From Nitratireductor luteus (GTDB taxonomy: Bacteria; Pseudomonadota; Alphaproteobacteria; Rhizobiales; Rhizobiaceae), in contig NZ_JAOANW010000009.1 in assembly GCF_026162365.1 (NCBI RefSeq), positions 124,001 to 188,000 on the forward strand: a DNA stretch of 64,000 nt, read 5' to 3'. The notes beneath the pieces were generated by a model. It was not told the origin of the DNA and did no database searches. It saw nothing but the letters and a program-made list of their open reading frames with translations. Position numbers and translations under genes: made by a program. Position 1 is the stretch's first letter, and every line of letters begins with the position of its first letter. Positions 50,934-62,751 of this stretch are shown one piece after another.

Positions 50934-52442
50934 TCAGCGCGCCGGTTCCACCTCCTGGAGTTCGACCTTGTATCCCCAGAGCCGCTCGACATGCTTGAGC
51001 GTCGCCTCCCTGCTGGCGCTGGCCAGCGGAACGCCGTCGCGTCGCTCTGCCCGCAAGTGCAGGCAACGATCCCCCAGAAGGTCGGCATCGACGATCTGAA
51101 TGTCCGGCTCCAAGGTGGATATGTCGTGGTTACCGGCCAGCGTGTCCCGCAGATGCCGATAGCCACGCGCGTCATGTATGCCGGTCACGGTGTAATAGGG
51201 ATCGTCGGCATTGTCGGACAGCGCGAACATTCGGAACCTGCGCATCACCGTGGGACTGAGGAACTGCTGGATGAAGCTTTCGTCGCGATAGTTCGCCCAG
51301 GCATGCTTCAGCACGTTTCGCCAGTCGCCCTTGCCCGCGATATCGGGAAACCATTCGCGGTCCTCCTCGCTCGGTTCATCGCAGACGCGGCGTATGTCCT
51401 GCATCATGGCAAAGCCCAGCGCATATGGATTGATGCCGCCGAAACGGGGATCGTCGAAATCCGGCTGGGTCAGCACGTTGGTGTGGTTGTGGAGAATCTC
51501 CAGCATGGCGCCGTCGGTCAGCCGGCCGTCGGCGTGCAGGGCGTTTAAGATATGGTAGTGAACGAAGCAGGCACAGCCCTCGTTCATGACCTTGGTCTGC
51601 TTCTGCGGATAGAAATATTGGCCGACATTGCGGACGATCCTGAGGATTTCGCGCTGCCAAGACTTGAGAATGGGGCTGTAGTGCTCGAGGAAATAGAGCA
51701 GGTTCTCCTCCGGTAGCCGCATTTCCCGTTTGCGCTCCAGCATCGCAGCGTCTCTCTCCCGCTCCTCGCCGGGGCTGTTCGGGATCGTATTCCACAGATA
51801 GTAGACGTTCTCCTCCGCCGCTGCGCGCCGTTTCTCACGCTGCTCCTCCGCTTCCCGCAGGGAGGGCTGTCGCGGGCGGCGATGTTGAAAGACGCCGGAC
51901 GGCATCAGCGCGTGGGCGGCGTCGAGCACCTTCTCGACCTCGTCCATTCCGTGCTGTTCTTCGCAGCGGGCGATATAGCGGCGGGCATAGTCCAGATAGT
52001 CGAGTATGCCCTCCGCGTCGGTCCATTGCTTGAACAAATGGTTGGACTTGAAGAAGTGATTATGCCCGAACGCCGCGTGGGCCATCACCAGGGCCTGGAG
52101 CGGCATCGTGTTTTCTTCCAGACAGTAGCTGATGCACGGATCGGAATTGATGACGATCTCGTAGGCGAGCCCGCGCGCTCCCTTGCGGTAGAGCCGCTCA
52201 TGATGGAGAAAATGCTTGCCGAAGGACCAATGGCGATACATGAGCGGCATGCCGATGGAGGAATAGGCGTCGAGCATCTGTTCCGACGAGATGATCTCGA
52301 TCTGATTAGAATAGATATCCAGCCCCAGGTCTTGCCGGGCCACCTGTTCGATCGCGTCGTATGTCCGCCGCAGCGCATCGAAGTCCCAGTCGACCTGCTC
52401 GAACACCGGAGCGGATTTAGACTGCGCGGCGCCCTTAACCAT
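50934..52442 (-). CDS. SpoVR family protein
   Basis: A 502-residue cytosolic protein of the SpoVR/YcgB family, conserved across bacteria and of unknown biochemical role, usually linked to stress or starvation. Typical segments are YEIVINSDPCISYCLEENTM, AHAAFGHNHFFKSNHLFKQW, YFYPQKQTKVMNEGCACFVH and NPYALGFAMMQDIRR. The start at 52442 (MVKGAAQS) overlaps the upstream yeaH gene by 8 nt; the frame continues into yeaH but that is not family sequence. It is the third gene of the prkA-yeaH-spoVR operon. Confidence 0.93.
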   Translation of the reverse strand: MVKGAAQSKSAPVFEQVDWDFDALRRTYDAIEQVARQDLGLDIYSNQIEIISSEQMLDAYSSIGMPLMYRHWSFGKHFLHHERLYRKGARGLAYEIVINSDPCISYCLEENTMPLQALVMAHAAFGHNHFFKSNHLFKQWTDAEGILDYLDYARRYIARCEEQHGMDEVEKVLDAAHALMPSGVFQHRRPRQPSLREAEEQREKRRAAAEENVYYLWNTIPNSPGEERERDAAMLERKREMRLPEENLLYFLEHYSPILKSWQREILRIVRNVGQYFYPQKQTKVMNEGCACFVHYHILNALHADGRLTDGAMLEILHNHTNVLTQPDFDDPRFGGINPYALGFAMMQDIRRVCDEPSEEDREWFPDIAGKGDWRNVLKHAWANYRDESFIQQFLSPTVMRRFRMFALSDNADDPYYTVTGIHDARGYRHLRDTLAGNHDISTLEPDIQIVDADLLGDRCLHLRAERRDGVPLASASREATLKHVERLWGYKVELQEVEPAR

Positions 52443-53763
52443 GTTTCTCTCCGGCTCCGGCATGGCTTCGCGCGAAGAGTTCGCGAAAGACGGGATAGAT
52501 ATCGGACGCCTTGGCGACGCGCTTCCTGGCAAAATTGGGCCAGATTTCGCTCACCTGGCGATAGGCTTGCCACAGTTCCATGCCGCTCGCCTCGCTATTG
52601 ATCAGCCGGGCTTCCTCCTCGTCGACGATCTCGATATAGGCGAAATACTGGCAGATCTTCATCAGCTCCTGCGACAGAATCGTCGCGCATTTCGGAGAAT
52701 CGCCGCCGAAATTCTCGCCGTCAGATGCCTGTGCGGCATAGATGTTCCATTCCGACGGCGGATAGCGTTCGTCGATTATCTCCTTCATCTTGACAAGGGC
52801 GGAACTGACTACGGTGCCACCCGTCTGGGGTGAGTAGAAAAAGGTTTCCTCGTCCACCTCGCTCGCATCGTGGGTATGACGGATGAAGACGATATCCGTC
52901 TTTTCGTAACGGCGGCTCAAGAACAGGTGCAAGAGCACAAAAAAACGCTTGGCCAGATCCTTCTCCCGCTCTCCCATCGAGGCCGACACGTCCATGAGAC
53001 AGAACATCACCGCGGCTGCGTTCGGCTCGGGCTGCTGTTCGAAGTGGCTGTAGCGAACATCGAGCGGATCGATATAGGCGATCACCTTGCGCCGCCGCAT
53101 GATCTCGTCGCGCTCCGCCCGCAGGGCAGACAGTTCGGCGCGCTGCTCCTTCGTCGGGGAAGAGATGAGCTCCAGCAGGAAAATCCTGCGCAGAAGCTCC
53201 CGCGCCTCATCATCCTTAGGGCGCTTCAACCCGATTCTTCGACCGACCGCGTTTTGCATCGTGCGCGACACATTGATGTTTGCCGGCGATCCGGTGGTGG
53301 AGTATCCGGCGCGGCGCGGATGCGTCCTTGTAATCTCCTTCAGGCTCCGCTTGACCAGATCCGGCAGTTCGAGATCGTCGAAAAAGAGGTCGAGAAACTC
53401 CTCGCGCGACAGCACGAACAGAAAGTCGTCCTCGCCTTCTCCATCCGGGGAGCCACGCCGCCCGCCGCCGCCCGCTCCCCCGCCCAGCGGCTTCTTGACC
53501 CTGTCGCCCGCCTGAAAGGTCTTGTTGCCTGTAAAGACTCGCTCGCGCCGGCCGCCTTCCTGCGCCTGTCGAAAGCTGGGCTCGGTAACACCGTCCGTGG
53601 GAACGGAGACGCTTTCGCCGCGGTCGACGTCGGCAATGCCGCGTCTGCGCACCGCTTCGTCCACGGCCTTTTTCACCTGGCTGCGCACCCGCTTGAGAAA
53701 GCGGCGTCGATTGCCCAGGCTCTTGTCTTTCGGATTCAGGCGGCGGTCGACGAAATGGGCCAT
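52435..53763 (-). CDS. DUF444/YeaH-type von Willebrand A domain protein
   Basis: A 442-residue protein of the YeaH family. The N-terminal part is basic with a Gly-rich linker (GGGAGGGGRRG); the vWA-like domain has the metal site DVSASMGE, with FIRHTHDASEVDEETFFYSP and GGTVVSSALVKM nearby. Family members work together with the PrkA kinase (yeaG) in nutrient-stress responses. It lies 22 nt downstream of prkA and overlaps spoVR by 8 nt. The start is ATG 53763. Confidence 0.93.
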   Translation of the reverse strand: MAHFVDRRLNPKDKSLGNRRRFLKRVRSQVKKAVDEAVRRRGIADVDRGESVSVPTDGVTEPSFRQAQEGGRRERVFTGNKTFQAGDRVKKPLGGGAGGGGRRGSPDGEGEDDFLFVLSREEFLDLFFDDLELPDLVKRSLKEITRTHPRRAGYSTTGSPANINVSRTMQNAVGRRIGLKRPKDDEARELLRRIFLLELISSPTKEQRAELSALRAERDEIMRRRKVIAYIDPLDVRYSHFEQQPEPNAAAVMFCLMDVSASMGEREKDLAKRFFVLLHLFLSRRYEKTDIVFIRHTHDASEVDEETFFYSPQTGGTVVSSALVKMKEIIDERYPPSEWNIYAAQASDGENFGGDSPKCATILSQELMKICQYFAYIEIVDEEEARLINSEASGMELWQAYRQVSEIWPNFARKRVAKASDIYPVFRELFARSHAGAGEKHG

Positions 53764-53785
53764 CGCGTTCTGCCTCCTGAAGGGA

Positions 53786-55720
53786 TCATCCTGCCTTGTT
53801 CACGCGCATGTACCACTCGACCAGCCGCCGCACCTGACGCCTCGTGTAACCGTGTCCCGTCATGCGTTCGACGAACTCATGGTGCTTGGCGTCGGTCTTC
53901 TTGTCTCGCTTGGCGCCGAAGCTGATCACCGGCAACAACTCCTCGACTTGGCCGAACATGCGCTTTTCGATGACCTGGCGCAGCTTTTCATATCGGCGCC
54001 AATCGGGGTTGCGGCCATGGTTCTCGGCGCGGGCGCGCAGCACGAACTTCACCACTTCGTTACGGAAGTCCTTCGGATTGCCTACGCCAGCCGGCTTCTC
54101 GATCTTTTCGAGTTCCTTTTCCAGAACCTCGCGGTCGAAGATCTGTCCGGTGTCGGGATCTTTATAATCTTGTTCCTCGATCCAAGCATCGGCATAGGCG
54201 ATGTACCGGTCGAACAGGTTTTGGCCGTAGTCGGCATAGGATTCCAGATAGGCCTTCTGGATTTCGTTGCCGATGAACTCGGCGTAGCGCGGCGCAAGCT
54301 CCGTCTTGAGGAAATCGAGATACCGGCTTTCAGTCTCCTGGTCGAACTGCTCGCGCTTGACCGCCTGCTCGAGCACATACAGAAGGTGCACCGGATCGGC
54401 GGCGATCTCCTCGGTGTCGTGGTTGAAGGTTTCCGACAGGATCTTGAAGCCGAAGCGGGTGGAGATGCCGGTCATGCCTTCATCAACACCGGCGGCATCG
54501 CGATATTCCTGCAACGATTTCGCCTTCGGGTCGGCATCCTTCAGCGTTTCGCCGTCATAGACCCTGAGTTTGGAATAAAGCGTCGAATTCTCGTGCTCGT
54601 GCAGCCTGGTCAATACGCTGAAGCGCGCCAGAAGCGGCAATGTCTCAGGCGCGCAGGGCGCCTCCGCTAGCGCACTCTCATTCAGGAGCTTTCCGTAGAT
54701 TTCAGCCTCCTCGGTGGCACGCAGGCAATAGGGGACCTTCACGACGCTGATGCGGTCGAGAAAGGCTTCGTTGTTCTTGTTGTTCTTGAACTGGTGCCAT
54801 TCGGACTCGTTCGAATGCGCAAGAATGAGCCCTTGGTAGGGAAACGCGCCGATGTTCTCCGTGCCGACATAAGAGCCCTCCTGGGTCGCCGTCAGCAGCG
54901 GATGCAGCACCTTGATCGGCGCCTTGAACATCTCCACAAATTCCATCAGGCCCTGGGTCGTGCGATTGAGCGCGCCGGAGTAGCTATAGGCATCGGGGTC
55001 GTTCTGACTGAAATGCTCCAGCTTGCGAATGTCGAGCTTGCCGACCAGGGAGGAGACATCCTGGTTGTTCTCATCGCCCGGCTCGGTCTTGGTTACACCG
55101 ATCTGGCGCAGCCGTGAGGGATAGAGCTTGACTATGGTGAACTTCGAGATATCGCCGTCGAACTCGTCGAGACGCTTGGCCGCCCACGGCGAAATCAGGC
55201 TCGTTAGGAGCCGTCTTGGAACATTGTACTTTTCCTCGAGGAGGTCGCCCATTCGATCCGGATTGAACAGGCCGAGCGGGGATTCGAAGACCGGGCTGAT
55301 CTGGTCGCCCGCCTTGAGCGCGTAGATCGGCTCCTGCTCCATCAACTGCTTGAGAATTTCGGCTATGGTCGACTTGCCGCCGCCCACCGGTCCCAGCAGG
55401 TAGAGAATCTGCTTGCGCTCCTCAAGCCCCTGGCTGGCATGCCGGAAGAAGCCGACGATACGCTCGATCGTCGCCTCCATTCCGTAAAGGCGGCTAAAGG
55501 GGGCATACCGCTTGATCGTTCGATTCATGAATATTCGACCCAGGCGCTGGTCCTGGCTCGTATCGATCATCTCCGGCTCTCCGATCGCCGCCATCATCCG
55601 CTCCGCCGCCGTTGCGCGCATGAGTGGGTCGTCCCTGCATCCCAGCAGGTAATCCTGGATCGAAAGCTCCTCCAGGTTTCTGTGCCGGTAGTCCTCGGCG
55701 AACCGTGTATAGATCTCCAT
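53786..55720 (-). CDS. PrkA/YeaG-type serine protein kinase (AAA domain)
   Basis: A 644-residue kinase of the PrkA/YeaG family. The AAA-type P-loop is YLLGPVGGGKSTIAE (about residues 107-121), YQGLILAHSNESEWHQF and the C-terminal PrkA domain (FGFKILSETFNHDTEEIAAD) follow. In other bacteria it takes part in stress and stationary-phase control. The start is ATG 55720 with only a weak ribosome site. It heads the operon with yeaH and spoVR and is divergent from the thiamine operon. Confidence 0.94.
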   Translation of the reverse strand: MEIYTRFAEDYRHRNLEELSIQDYLLGCRDDPLMRATAAERMMAAIGEPEMIDTSQDQRLGRIFMNRTIKRYAPFSRLYGMEATIERIVGFFRHASQGLEERKQILYLLGPVGGGKSTIAEILKQLMEQEPIYALKAGDQISPVFESPLGLFNPDRMGDLLEEKYNVPRRLLTSLISPWAAKRLDEFDGDISKFTIVKLYPSRLRQIGVTKTEPGDENNQDVSSLVGKLDIRKLEHFSQNDPDAYSYSGALNRTTQGLMEFVEMFKAPIKVLHPLLTATQEGSYVGTENIGAFPYQGLILAHSNESEWHQFKNNKNNEAFLDRISVVKVPYCLRATEEAEIYGKLLNESALAEAPCAPETLPLLARFSVLTRLHEHENSTLYSKLRVYDGETLKDADPKAKSLQEYRDAAGVDEGMTGISTRFGFKILSETFNHDTEEIAADPVHLLYVLEQAVKREQFDQETESRYLDFLKTELAPRYAEFIGNEIQKAYLESYADYGQNLFDRYIAYADAWIEEQDYKDPDTGQIFDREVLEKELEKIEKPAGVGNPKDFRNEVVKFVLRARAENHGRNPDWRRYEKLRQVIEKRMFGQVEELLPVISFGAKRDKKTDAKHHEFVERMTGHGYTRRQVRRLVEWYMRVNKAG

Positions 55721-55936
55721 CTTTCGACACCCGTCTCTAGAGCCAATTCCGCAGAAGCAGCTTTTGTCTCCTAAGATGGGGTGTGAATTTGCTGTGGCAA
55801 TTCAAACTTTCACTTCTCGCGGATTTTTGTTCGTCCGTAGTGGATAATGCCACATGTTTTTCGCGAATACCCCGTCGAACCATCCCAAGATGCTCGATCC
55901 GGTCTTGACATGGACAGGAGCCTAACCCCATCCTCA

Positions 55937-56042
55937 CACCATCACCAGGGGGGTCCCGACAAGGGGCTGAGATACTGCTGGCGCGAATGCAGCGCAGTGA
56001 CCCGTTGAACCTGATCCAGTTCATACTGGCGTAGGGATGGTG
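55937..56042 (+). promoter_or_regulatory. TPP riboswitch (THI element) upstream of thiC
   Basis: The sequence has the conserved TPP aptamer parts in order: closing stem CACCATC (55937-55943) with GATGGTG (56036-56042), GGGGGTCCCGACAAGGG, the core GCTGAGATACTG, then GTGACCCGTTGAACCTGATC and CATACTGGCGTAGGGATGG. It lies 130 nt before thiC and should shut off the thi operon when thiamine pyrophosphate is plentiful. The 216 bases between it and prkA hold the promoters of both operons, but none was identified. Confidence 0.95.
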
Positions 56043-56103
56043 CGAAGGTCCTTGCGGCATCGCTTCGACGGAAATGACAAGGTTTCCCGAACGCAGACGG
56101 TAA

Positions 56104-58023
<1,920 letters not shown>

Positions 58024-58026
58024 GCC

Positions 58027-59025
58027 ATGAAAGTGCTGGTCAAGGGGGCCGGCGTTGCCGGCCTCACGCTCGCCCATGAGCTTGCCGCTCGCGCCATGGA
58101 CGTGGTCGTGACGGAGACGCGGCCCGGCCTTGCCGGCAGCGCCTCGTGGCAGGCCGGCGGCATGCTGGCGCCATGGTGCGAGCGGGAGAGCGCGGAAGAG
58201 GATGTGATCGCGCTCGGCGCTTCGGCCGCCGATTGGTGGGACGAAGCCCTTCCCGGCCATGTCGAGCGCAAGGGAACGCTGGTGCTGGCCCAGCCGCGCG
58301 ATGCGGGCGAGTTGTCCCGCTTCGCCTTGCGCACCAGCGGCTGTTCATGGCTGGATGGCGACCAGGTGGGCGAGCTTGAACCGGACCTTGCCGGACGCTT
58401 CCGCCGTGGCCTGTTCTTCGCCCGCGAAGCCCATCTCGATCCGCGCCGGGTGCTGGAGGCGCTTCACCGGAAGCTTGCCGCAACGGGCGTTGCGTTCCGC
58501 TTCAATGCCGAGGCTGATCCTGCGGAAGGCGCTGATTTCGTGGCCGACTGCACGGGCATGGCCTCGCCGCAGGCAGGCCTACGCGGCGTACGCGGCGAGA
58601 TGCTGATCCTGCACGCACCTGAAATCGCGCTGTCGCGTCCCGCAAGGCTGCTCCATCCCCGCTTCCCCGTCTATGTCGTGCCGCGCGCCGGCCATCGCTT
58701 CATGGTCGGCGCCACCATGCTTGAAAGCGATGCCTCGGGACCCGTGACCGCCCGCTCCATGATGGAGCTGCTCGCCGCCGCCTGCGGGCTGCACCCCGCT
58801 TTCGGCGAGGCCGAAGTGGTGGAAACGGCAAGCGGCGTACGCCCCGCCTACGCCGACAATCTGCCGCGCGTTCAAATGGATGGACGGACCATCCGCATCA
58901 ACGGGCTTTACCGTCATGGCTTCCTTCTGGCCCCGGCGATGGCCAGACGCGCGGCGGCGACAATGATGATGATGGCGCACGATCCTGCGGGGAAGGAGGA
59001 ATTTCTCCATGCAGCTCACGATTAA
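58027..59025 (+). CDS. thiO: Glycine oxidase ThiO
   Basis: A 332-residue FAD-dependent oxidase that forms dehydroglycine from glycine for thiazole synthesis. The dinucleotide motif is VLVKGAGVAGLTLAHELA, followed by GSASWQAGGMLAPWCE, the segment typical of ThiO, and GLYRHGFLLAPAMA at the C-terminus contacting FAD. It starts 3 nt after thiC and overlaps thiS by 17 nt, so translation is coupled. The C-terminal extension after LAPAMARRAAA is short and not conserved. Confidence 0.94.
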   Translation: MKVLVKGAGVAGLTLAHELAARAMDVVVTETRPGLAGSASWQAGGMLAPWCERESAEEDVIALGASAADWWDEALPGHVERKGTLVLAQPRDAGELSRFALRTSGCSWLDGDQVGELEPDLAGRFRRGLFFAREAHLDPRRVLEALHRKLAATGVAFRFNAEADPAEGADFVADCTGMASPQAGLRGVRGEMLILHAPEIALSRPARLLHPRFPVYVVPRAGHRFMVGATMLESDASGPVTARSMMELLAAACGLHPAFGEAEVVETASGVRPAYADNLPRVQMDGRTIRINGLYRHGFLLAPAMARRAAATMMMMAHDPAGKEEFLHAAHD

Positions 59026-59206
59026 CGACGAAAAGAGAGAAGTCTCGGCGGCCACGCTGGCGGGCTTGCTCGTGGAACTCGACTACCAGGGCGACTGGCT
59101 CGCCACCGCCCGCAACGGCGAAATCGTGCCTCGGGACCTGCGCTCCGAGTGCCGCCTCCACGAAGGCGACCGCATCGAAATCCTTTCTCCCATGCAGGGA
59201 GGCTGA
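59009..59206 (+). CDS. thiS: Sulfur carrier protein ThiS
   Basis: A 65-residue ubiquitin-like protein ending in the Gly-Gly (MQGG) that is adenylated and thiocarboxylated to donate sulfur for thiazole formation. The motif VARNGEIVPR appears as TARNGEIVPRDLRSECRL, as in ThiS. ATG 59009 has GGAGG upstream and lies in the end of thiO. The adenylating enzyme ThiF is not in this operon. Confidence 0.95.
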   Translation: MQLTINDEKREVSAATLAGLLVELDYQGDWLATARNGEIVPRDLRSECRLHEGDRIEILSPMQGG

Positions 59207-59209
59207 ACG

Positions 59210-59983
59210 ATGCTGGAGCTCTACGGAAAGACGCTGTCCTCGCGGCTGCTGCTCGGCACCGCCCAATATCCCTCGCCCGCGATCATGGCGGAAGCCATCC
59301 GGGCGAGCCGGACGGAAATCGTCACCGTTTCCCTGCGCCGCGAGACGGCGGGCGCGGGCAGCGGCGGCGGGTTCTGGTCGCTGATCCGCTCGCTGAACGT
59401 CAACGTGCTGCCCAACACCGCCGGATGCCACTCAGTCAAGGAAGCCGTCACCACAGCGCGGATGGCGCGCGAGCTGTTCGCAACGAACTGGATCAAGCTC
59501 GAAGTGATCGGCAATCCCGACACGCTGCAACCGGACGTCTTCGGGCTGGTCGAGGCCGCGCGCATCCTGTCCGACGAGGGCTTCGAAGTCTTTCCCTATA
59601 CGACCGATGATCTCATCGTCGCCGAGCGCCTGCTGGAGGCCGGCTGCCGGGTGCTGATGCCCTGGTGCGCGCCCATAGGCTCGGCGCGCGGCCCCTCGAA
59701 TCTCGACGCGCTGCGCTCCCTGCGCGGCTATTTTCCGGACACGCCGCTCATCGTTGATGCGGGGCTCGGGCGGCCCTCCCATGCGGCAATCGTCATGGAA
59801 CTCGGCTACGACGCCGTACTGCTCAATACGGCGGTGGCCAAGGCCGGCGACCCCGTCCGCATGGCCTCGGCCTTCGCGGATGCCGTGGACGCCGGCCACG
59901 CCGCGCACGAGGCCGGCCTGCTGGAGCCGCGCGACATGGCGGTTCCCTCCACGCCCATATTCGGCAAGGCGGTGCTGACATGA
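59210..59983 (+). CDS. thiG: Thiazole synthase ThiG
   Basis: A 257-residue TIM-barrel enzyme that condenses DXP, dehydroglycine and ThiS thiocarboxylate to the thiazole. [30 protein letters not shown] with the Schiff-base Lys, and [20 protein letters not shown] are characteristic; [17 protein letters not shown] closes the phosphate site. It starts 3 nt after thiS and overlaps thiE by ATGA. Confidence 0.97.
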   Translation: MLELYGKTLSSRLLLGTAQYPSPAIMAEAIRASRTEIVTVSLRRETAGAGSGGGFWSLIRSLNVNVLPNTAGCHSVKEAVTTARMARELFATNWIKLEVIGNPDTLQPDVFGLVEAARILSDEGFEVFPYTTDDLIVAERLLEAGCRVLMPWCAPIGSARGPSNLDALRSLRGYFPDTPLIVDAGLGRPSHAAIVMELGYDAVLLNTAVAKAGDPVRMASAFADAVDAGHAAHEAGLLEPRDMAVPSTPIFGKAVLT

Positions 59984-60585
59984 AGCTCGACCCGTTCTAC
60001 CTGATCGTGGACAGCGCGGCCTGGGTCGAGCGTCTCGTGCCGCTCGGCGTCAAACTCGTGCAGCTGCGCGTCAAGGACGCCCCCGAGGACACGCTGCGCC
60101 GCGAAATCCGCCGCGCCCGCGACATCTGTTCGGCCCACCATTGCCAGCTCGTCGTCAACGATTACTGGCGCATCGCCATCGAAGAAGGCTGCGACTTCGT
60201 GCATCTGGGCCAGGAAGACCTCGCGGAAGCCGACCGGACGGCGATAGGCAGGGCCGGGGTGAAGCTGGGGCTGAGCACCCATGACCATGCCGAGCTTGAG
60301 ACCGCGCTGGCCGCCGAGCCTGATTACATCGCGCTCGGTCCCATCTACCCGACCATCCTGAAAAAGATGAAATGGGCGCCGCAAGGCCTGCCGGGCATTA
60401 CCGAATGGAAGAAGCGCGTTTCGCCTCTGCCGCTGGTCGCCATCGGCGGTCTGACGCCTGAGCGGCTTGCGGGTGTCTTCGAGCACGGCGCCGACTGCGC
60501 CGCCGTCGTCACCGACATCACGCTCAGCGCCGATCCGGAACGGCGCACCCGGCAATGGCTGACGGCGACCGCGCCATGGCGATGA
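59980..60585 (+). CDS. thiE: Thiamine-phosphate synthase ThiE
   Basis: A 201-residue TIM-barrel enzyme joining the pyrimidine and thiazole to thiamine phosphate. [39 protein letters not shown] followed by [15 protein letters not shown] and [10 protein letters not shown] match the family; [11 protein letters not shown] forms the phosphate loop. Some ThiE proteins carry a longer variable loop; here KKMKWAPQG replaces the usual TKKxxxG. ATG 59980 overlaps the thiG stop. Confidence 0.92.
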   Translation: MKLDPFYLIVDSAAWVERLVPLGVKLVQLRVKDAPEDTLRREIRRARDICSAHHCQLVVNDYWRIAIEEGCDFVHLGQEDLAEADRTAIGRAGVKLGLSTHDHAELETALAAEPDYIALGPIYPTILKKMKWAPQGLPGITEWKKRVSPLPLVAIGGLTPERLAGVFEHGADCAAVVTDITLSADPERRTRQWLTATAPWR

Positions 60586-61379
60586 AGGGCGATCGCTATG
60601 TGCTGATCGTCGCCGGCTCCGACTCCTCCGGCGGCGCCGGCATCGCCCGCGACGTCGAAACCATCGCCGCATGCGGCCTGCGCTCATGCCTTGCCGTAAC
60701 GGCGGTGACCGTGCAGACCCATGAGCGGGTCGAGCATATCGAGCGCATCGCACCCGAGAATGTCGCCGCCCAGATGCGCGCTGCGCTTGCCGCCAACGAT
60801 GTTGCCGCGATCAAGATTGGCATGCTTGGCGCGGGCGGCGTGGTGGAGGCAGTCGCCGCCGTCCTGCGCGACCACACGGCCGTGCCGGTGGTTCTCGATC
60901 CCGTCATCGCCGCCTCCTCAGGCCAGCCCCTCCTCCCCCGCGGTGCGGTGGACCTCATGCGCCGGCAACTGATGCCGCTATGCACCCTGGTAACGCCGAA
61001 CCTTGTGGAACTCGCCATTCTGACCAACGAAGTTCCCGCCTACGACGAAGCCGCGATGGAGCGGCAGGCGCGCACCGTTCTGGACACCGGATGCGCCGGA
61101 GTGCTGGCCAAGGGCGGCCATATGGGCGGAACCCGTGCAACGGATATCCTGCTGCGGCGGGAACAGGCGGCGCGCCGCTTCGAGGCGCCCCGCATCGCCG
61201 GCTCCCTGCGCGGCACCGGCTGCATGCTATCCAGCGCCATAGCCGCCTGTCTGGCGCGGGGCGAGCCGATGGAAGCAAGCATCGGGGAGGCGAAGGCGAT
61301 GGTGCTGGAGCGGCTGGCCGCGATTCAGGAAACATCGCCAGGCATTAGGTCCCGTATCTCGACTTCCCGCCTCATATGA
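60582..61379 (+). CDS. thiD: Hydroxymethylpyrimidine/phosphomethylpyrimidine kinase ThiD
   Basis: A 265-residue ribokinase-fold enzyme that phosphorylates HMP twice. VLIVAGSDSSGGAGIARDVE is the substrate-binding start, VVLDPVIAASSG and VTPNLVELAIL follow, and GSLRGTGCMLSSAIAACLA carries the anion hole and catalytic Cys/Asp region (GTGC). The start at 60582 forms an ATGA overlap with thiE; ATG 60576 is also possible. It is the last gene of the thi operon. The intervening 132 bases before ureD hold nothing I can identify. Confidence 0.95.
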   Translation: MKGDRYVLIVAGSDSSGGAGIARDVETIAACGLRSCLAVTAVTVQTHERVEHIERIAPENVAAQMRAALAANDVAAIKIGMLGAGGVVEAVAAVLRDHTAVPVVLDPVIAASSGQPLLPRGAVDLMRRQLMPLCTLVTPNLVELAILTNEVPAYDEAAMERQARTVLDTGCAGVLAKGGHMGGTRATDILLRREQAARRFEAPRIAGSLRGTGCMLSSAIAACLARGEPMEASIGEAKAMVLERLAAIQETSPGIRSRISTSRLI

Positions 61380-61511
61380 CCCAAACTGCGTATTGCGCGG
61401 GGTAGCTTGAGATGGGGTAACCTCCTGAAAGGCAGGAAAGCGTTCCGGCCCGTTGCTTGGTGCGCGCTCGGGTCCATCTTCTCGTGCGAAACGGAAACTG
61501 TTCGGGGTGTA

Positions 61512-62363
61512 ATGTCTCTATCGGCGGCCAATATCCAATCTCTTGCCGAGCAGCCGCCTGCCGCCGCGATGCAGCGGGCACGGGGGCGCGGACGGATTGC
61601 GGTCAAAACGCTTCACGATAGAACTAAGCTCGACACGCTGTTTCAGGAGGGCTGCGCCAAGATCCGGCTGCCGCGCACCCACGGCAAGGCTATCGAGGCG
61701 GTTCTCATCAACACGGCCGGCGGGCTGACCGGCGGCGACGATCTGCGCTGGGAAGCGAACGCGGAGGCCGGCTCCAGGCTCGTCCTGACTACACAGGCCT
61801 GCGAACGCGTTTATAAATCCATGGGCGATGTCGCGCATATCGAATGCCGTCTGTCGGCCGGCGCCGGCGCTCATCTGGACTGGCTACCACAGGAAACGAT
61901 CCTGTTCGAGGATAGCCGTCTCGACCGCACCCTTGAAGTCGACCTGGACGAGGGCGCGACATTCACGGCGGTGGAAGCGGTGCTTCTTGGCCGCGCCGCG
62001 ATGGGAGAAGCCGCGCGCTCGGCCCGCATGTCGGACCGTTGGCGCATCCGGCGCAATGGCAGGCTCGTCCACGCCGAGGCGCTGCGATTGACAGGCTCGG
62101 ACGACGAGCGCGACGGCATTGGCCTGCTCGCCGGCAATCATGCCTTCGCTACCGTTCTGGCCATAACGCCCGACGCCGACCGGCGGCTTCACCATGTCCG
62201 CGAGATTCTCGCCGGCACCCGTTTCGCCGCCGCCAGTGCCATTGGCGAGCGGCTCGTCGTCCGCATCGCCGCGCCCTCGGGCATGGCGCTGCGGAAGTCT
62301 CTCGCGCCGGTTCTTGCACTGCTTTCAGGCACCGGCGCCCTGCCCCGCCTTTGGACGATCTAG
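61512..62363 (+). CDS. ureD: Urease accessory protein UreD
   Basis: A 283-residue urease maturation protein (UreD/UreH) that binds apo-urease together with UreF and UreG to allow nickel insertion. INTAGGLTGGDDLRWEANAE, LTTQACERVYKSMGDVAHIE, LDWLPQETILFEDSRLDRTL and VVRIAAPSGMALRKSLAPVL are characteristic. ATG 61512 is chosen; the frame is open upstream but without family sequence. It precedes ureA, as in most rhizobia. Confidence 0.95.
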   Translation: MSLSAANIQSLAEQPPAAAMQRARGRGRIAVKTLHDRTKLDTLFQEGCAKIRLPRTHGKAIEAVLINTAGGLTGGDDLRWEANAEAGSRLVLTTQACERVYKSMGDVAHIECRLSAGAGAHLDWLPQETILFEDSRLDRTLEVDLDEGATFTAVEAVLLGRAAMGEAARSARMSDRWRIRRNGRLVHAEALRLTGSDDERDGIGLLAGNHAFATVLAITPDADRRLHHVREILAGTRFAAASAIGERLVVRIAAPSGMALRKSLAPVLALLSGTGALPRLWTI

Positions 62364-62409
62364 AGCATGATCCCGAGAAGTAGACACCGGTTTTCGGAAA
62401 AGATCATCC
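62362..62409. repeat. Short intergenic palindromic repeat of rhizobial type
   Basis: The gap between ureD and ureA contains AGAGCATGATCCCGAGAAGT, then CACCGGTTTTCGGAAAAGATC and ATCC; ATGATC and GATCAT pair, with CCGA/TCGG inside. This form (GCATGATC-CCGAAAA-GTGG-ACCGGTTTTCGG-AAAAGATCATGC) is common in intergenic regions of Mesorhizobium-like genomes, from memory. Confidence 0.6.
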
Positions 62410-62437
62410 GCCAACAAGAGCTGAAAACGGACGAACG

Positions 62438-62740
62438 ATGAACCTGACGCCGCGCGAGAAAGACAAGCTGCTGATCTCCATGGCCGCGATGGTGGCCCGC
62501 CGCCGCCTGGAGCGCGGCGTAAAACTGAACCATCCGGAGGCCGTCGCGCTCATCACCGATTATGTCGTCGAGGGCGCGCGTGACGGCCGCACCGTCGCCG
62601 ATCTCATGGAAGCGGGTGCCCATGTCATTTCCCGCGATCAGGTGATGGAAGGCGTGCCCGAGATGATCCACGACATTCAGGTCGAAGCCACCTTCCCGGA
62701 CGGCACCAAGCTCGTCACCGTCCACGAACCGATCCGCTAG
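62438..62740 (+). CDS. ureA: Urease gamma subunit UreA
   Basis: A 100-residue structural subunit of urease. [39 protein letters not shown] and [20 protein letters not shown] are family-typical, and the length equals that of standalone gamma subunits. It lies 74 nt after ureD, separated from it by a small palindromic repeat, and precedes two small non-urease genes before ureB. Confidence 0.97.
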   Translation: MNLTPREKDKLLISMAAMVARRRLERGVKLNHPEAVALITDYVVEGARDGRTVADLMEAGAHVISRDQVMEGVPEMIHDIQVEATFPDGTKLVTVHEPIR

Positions 62741-62751
62741 GGAGGACAGCG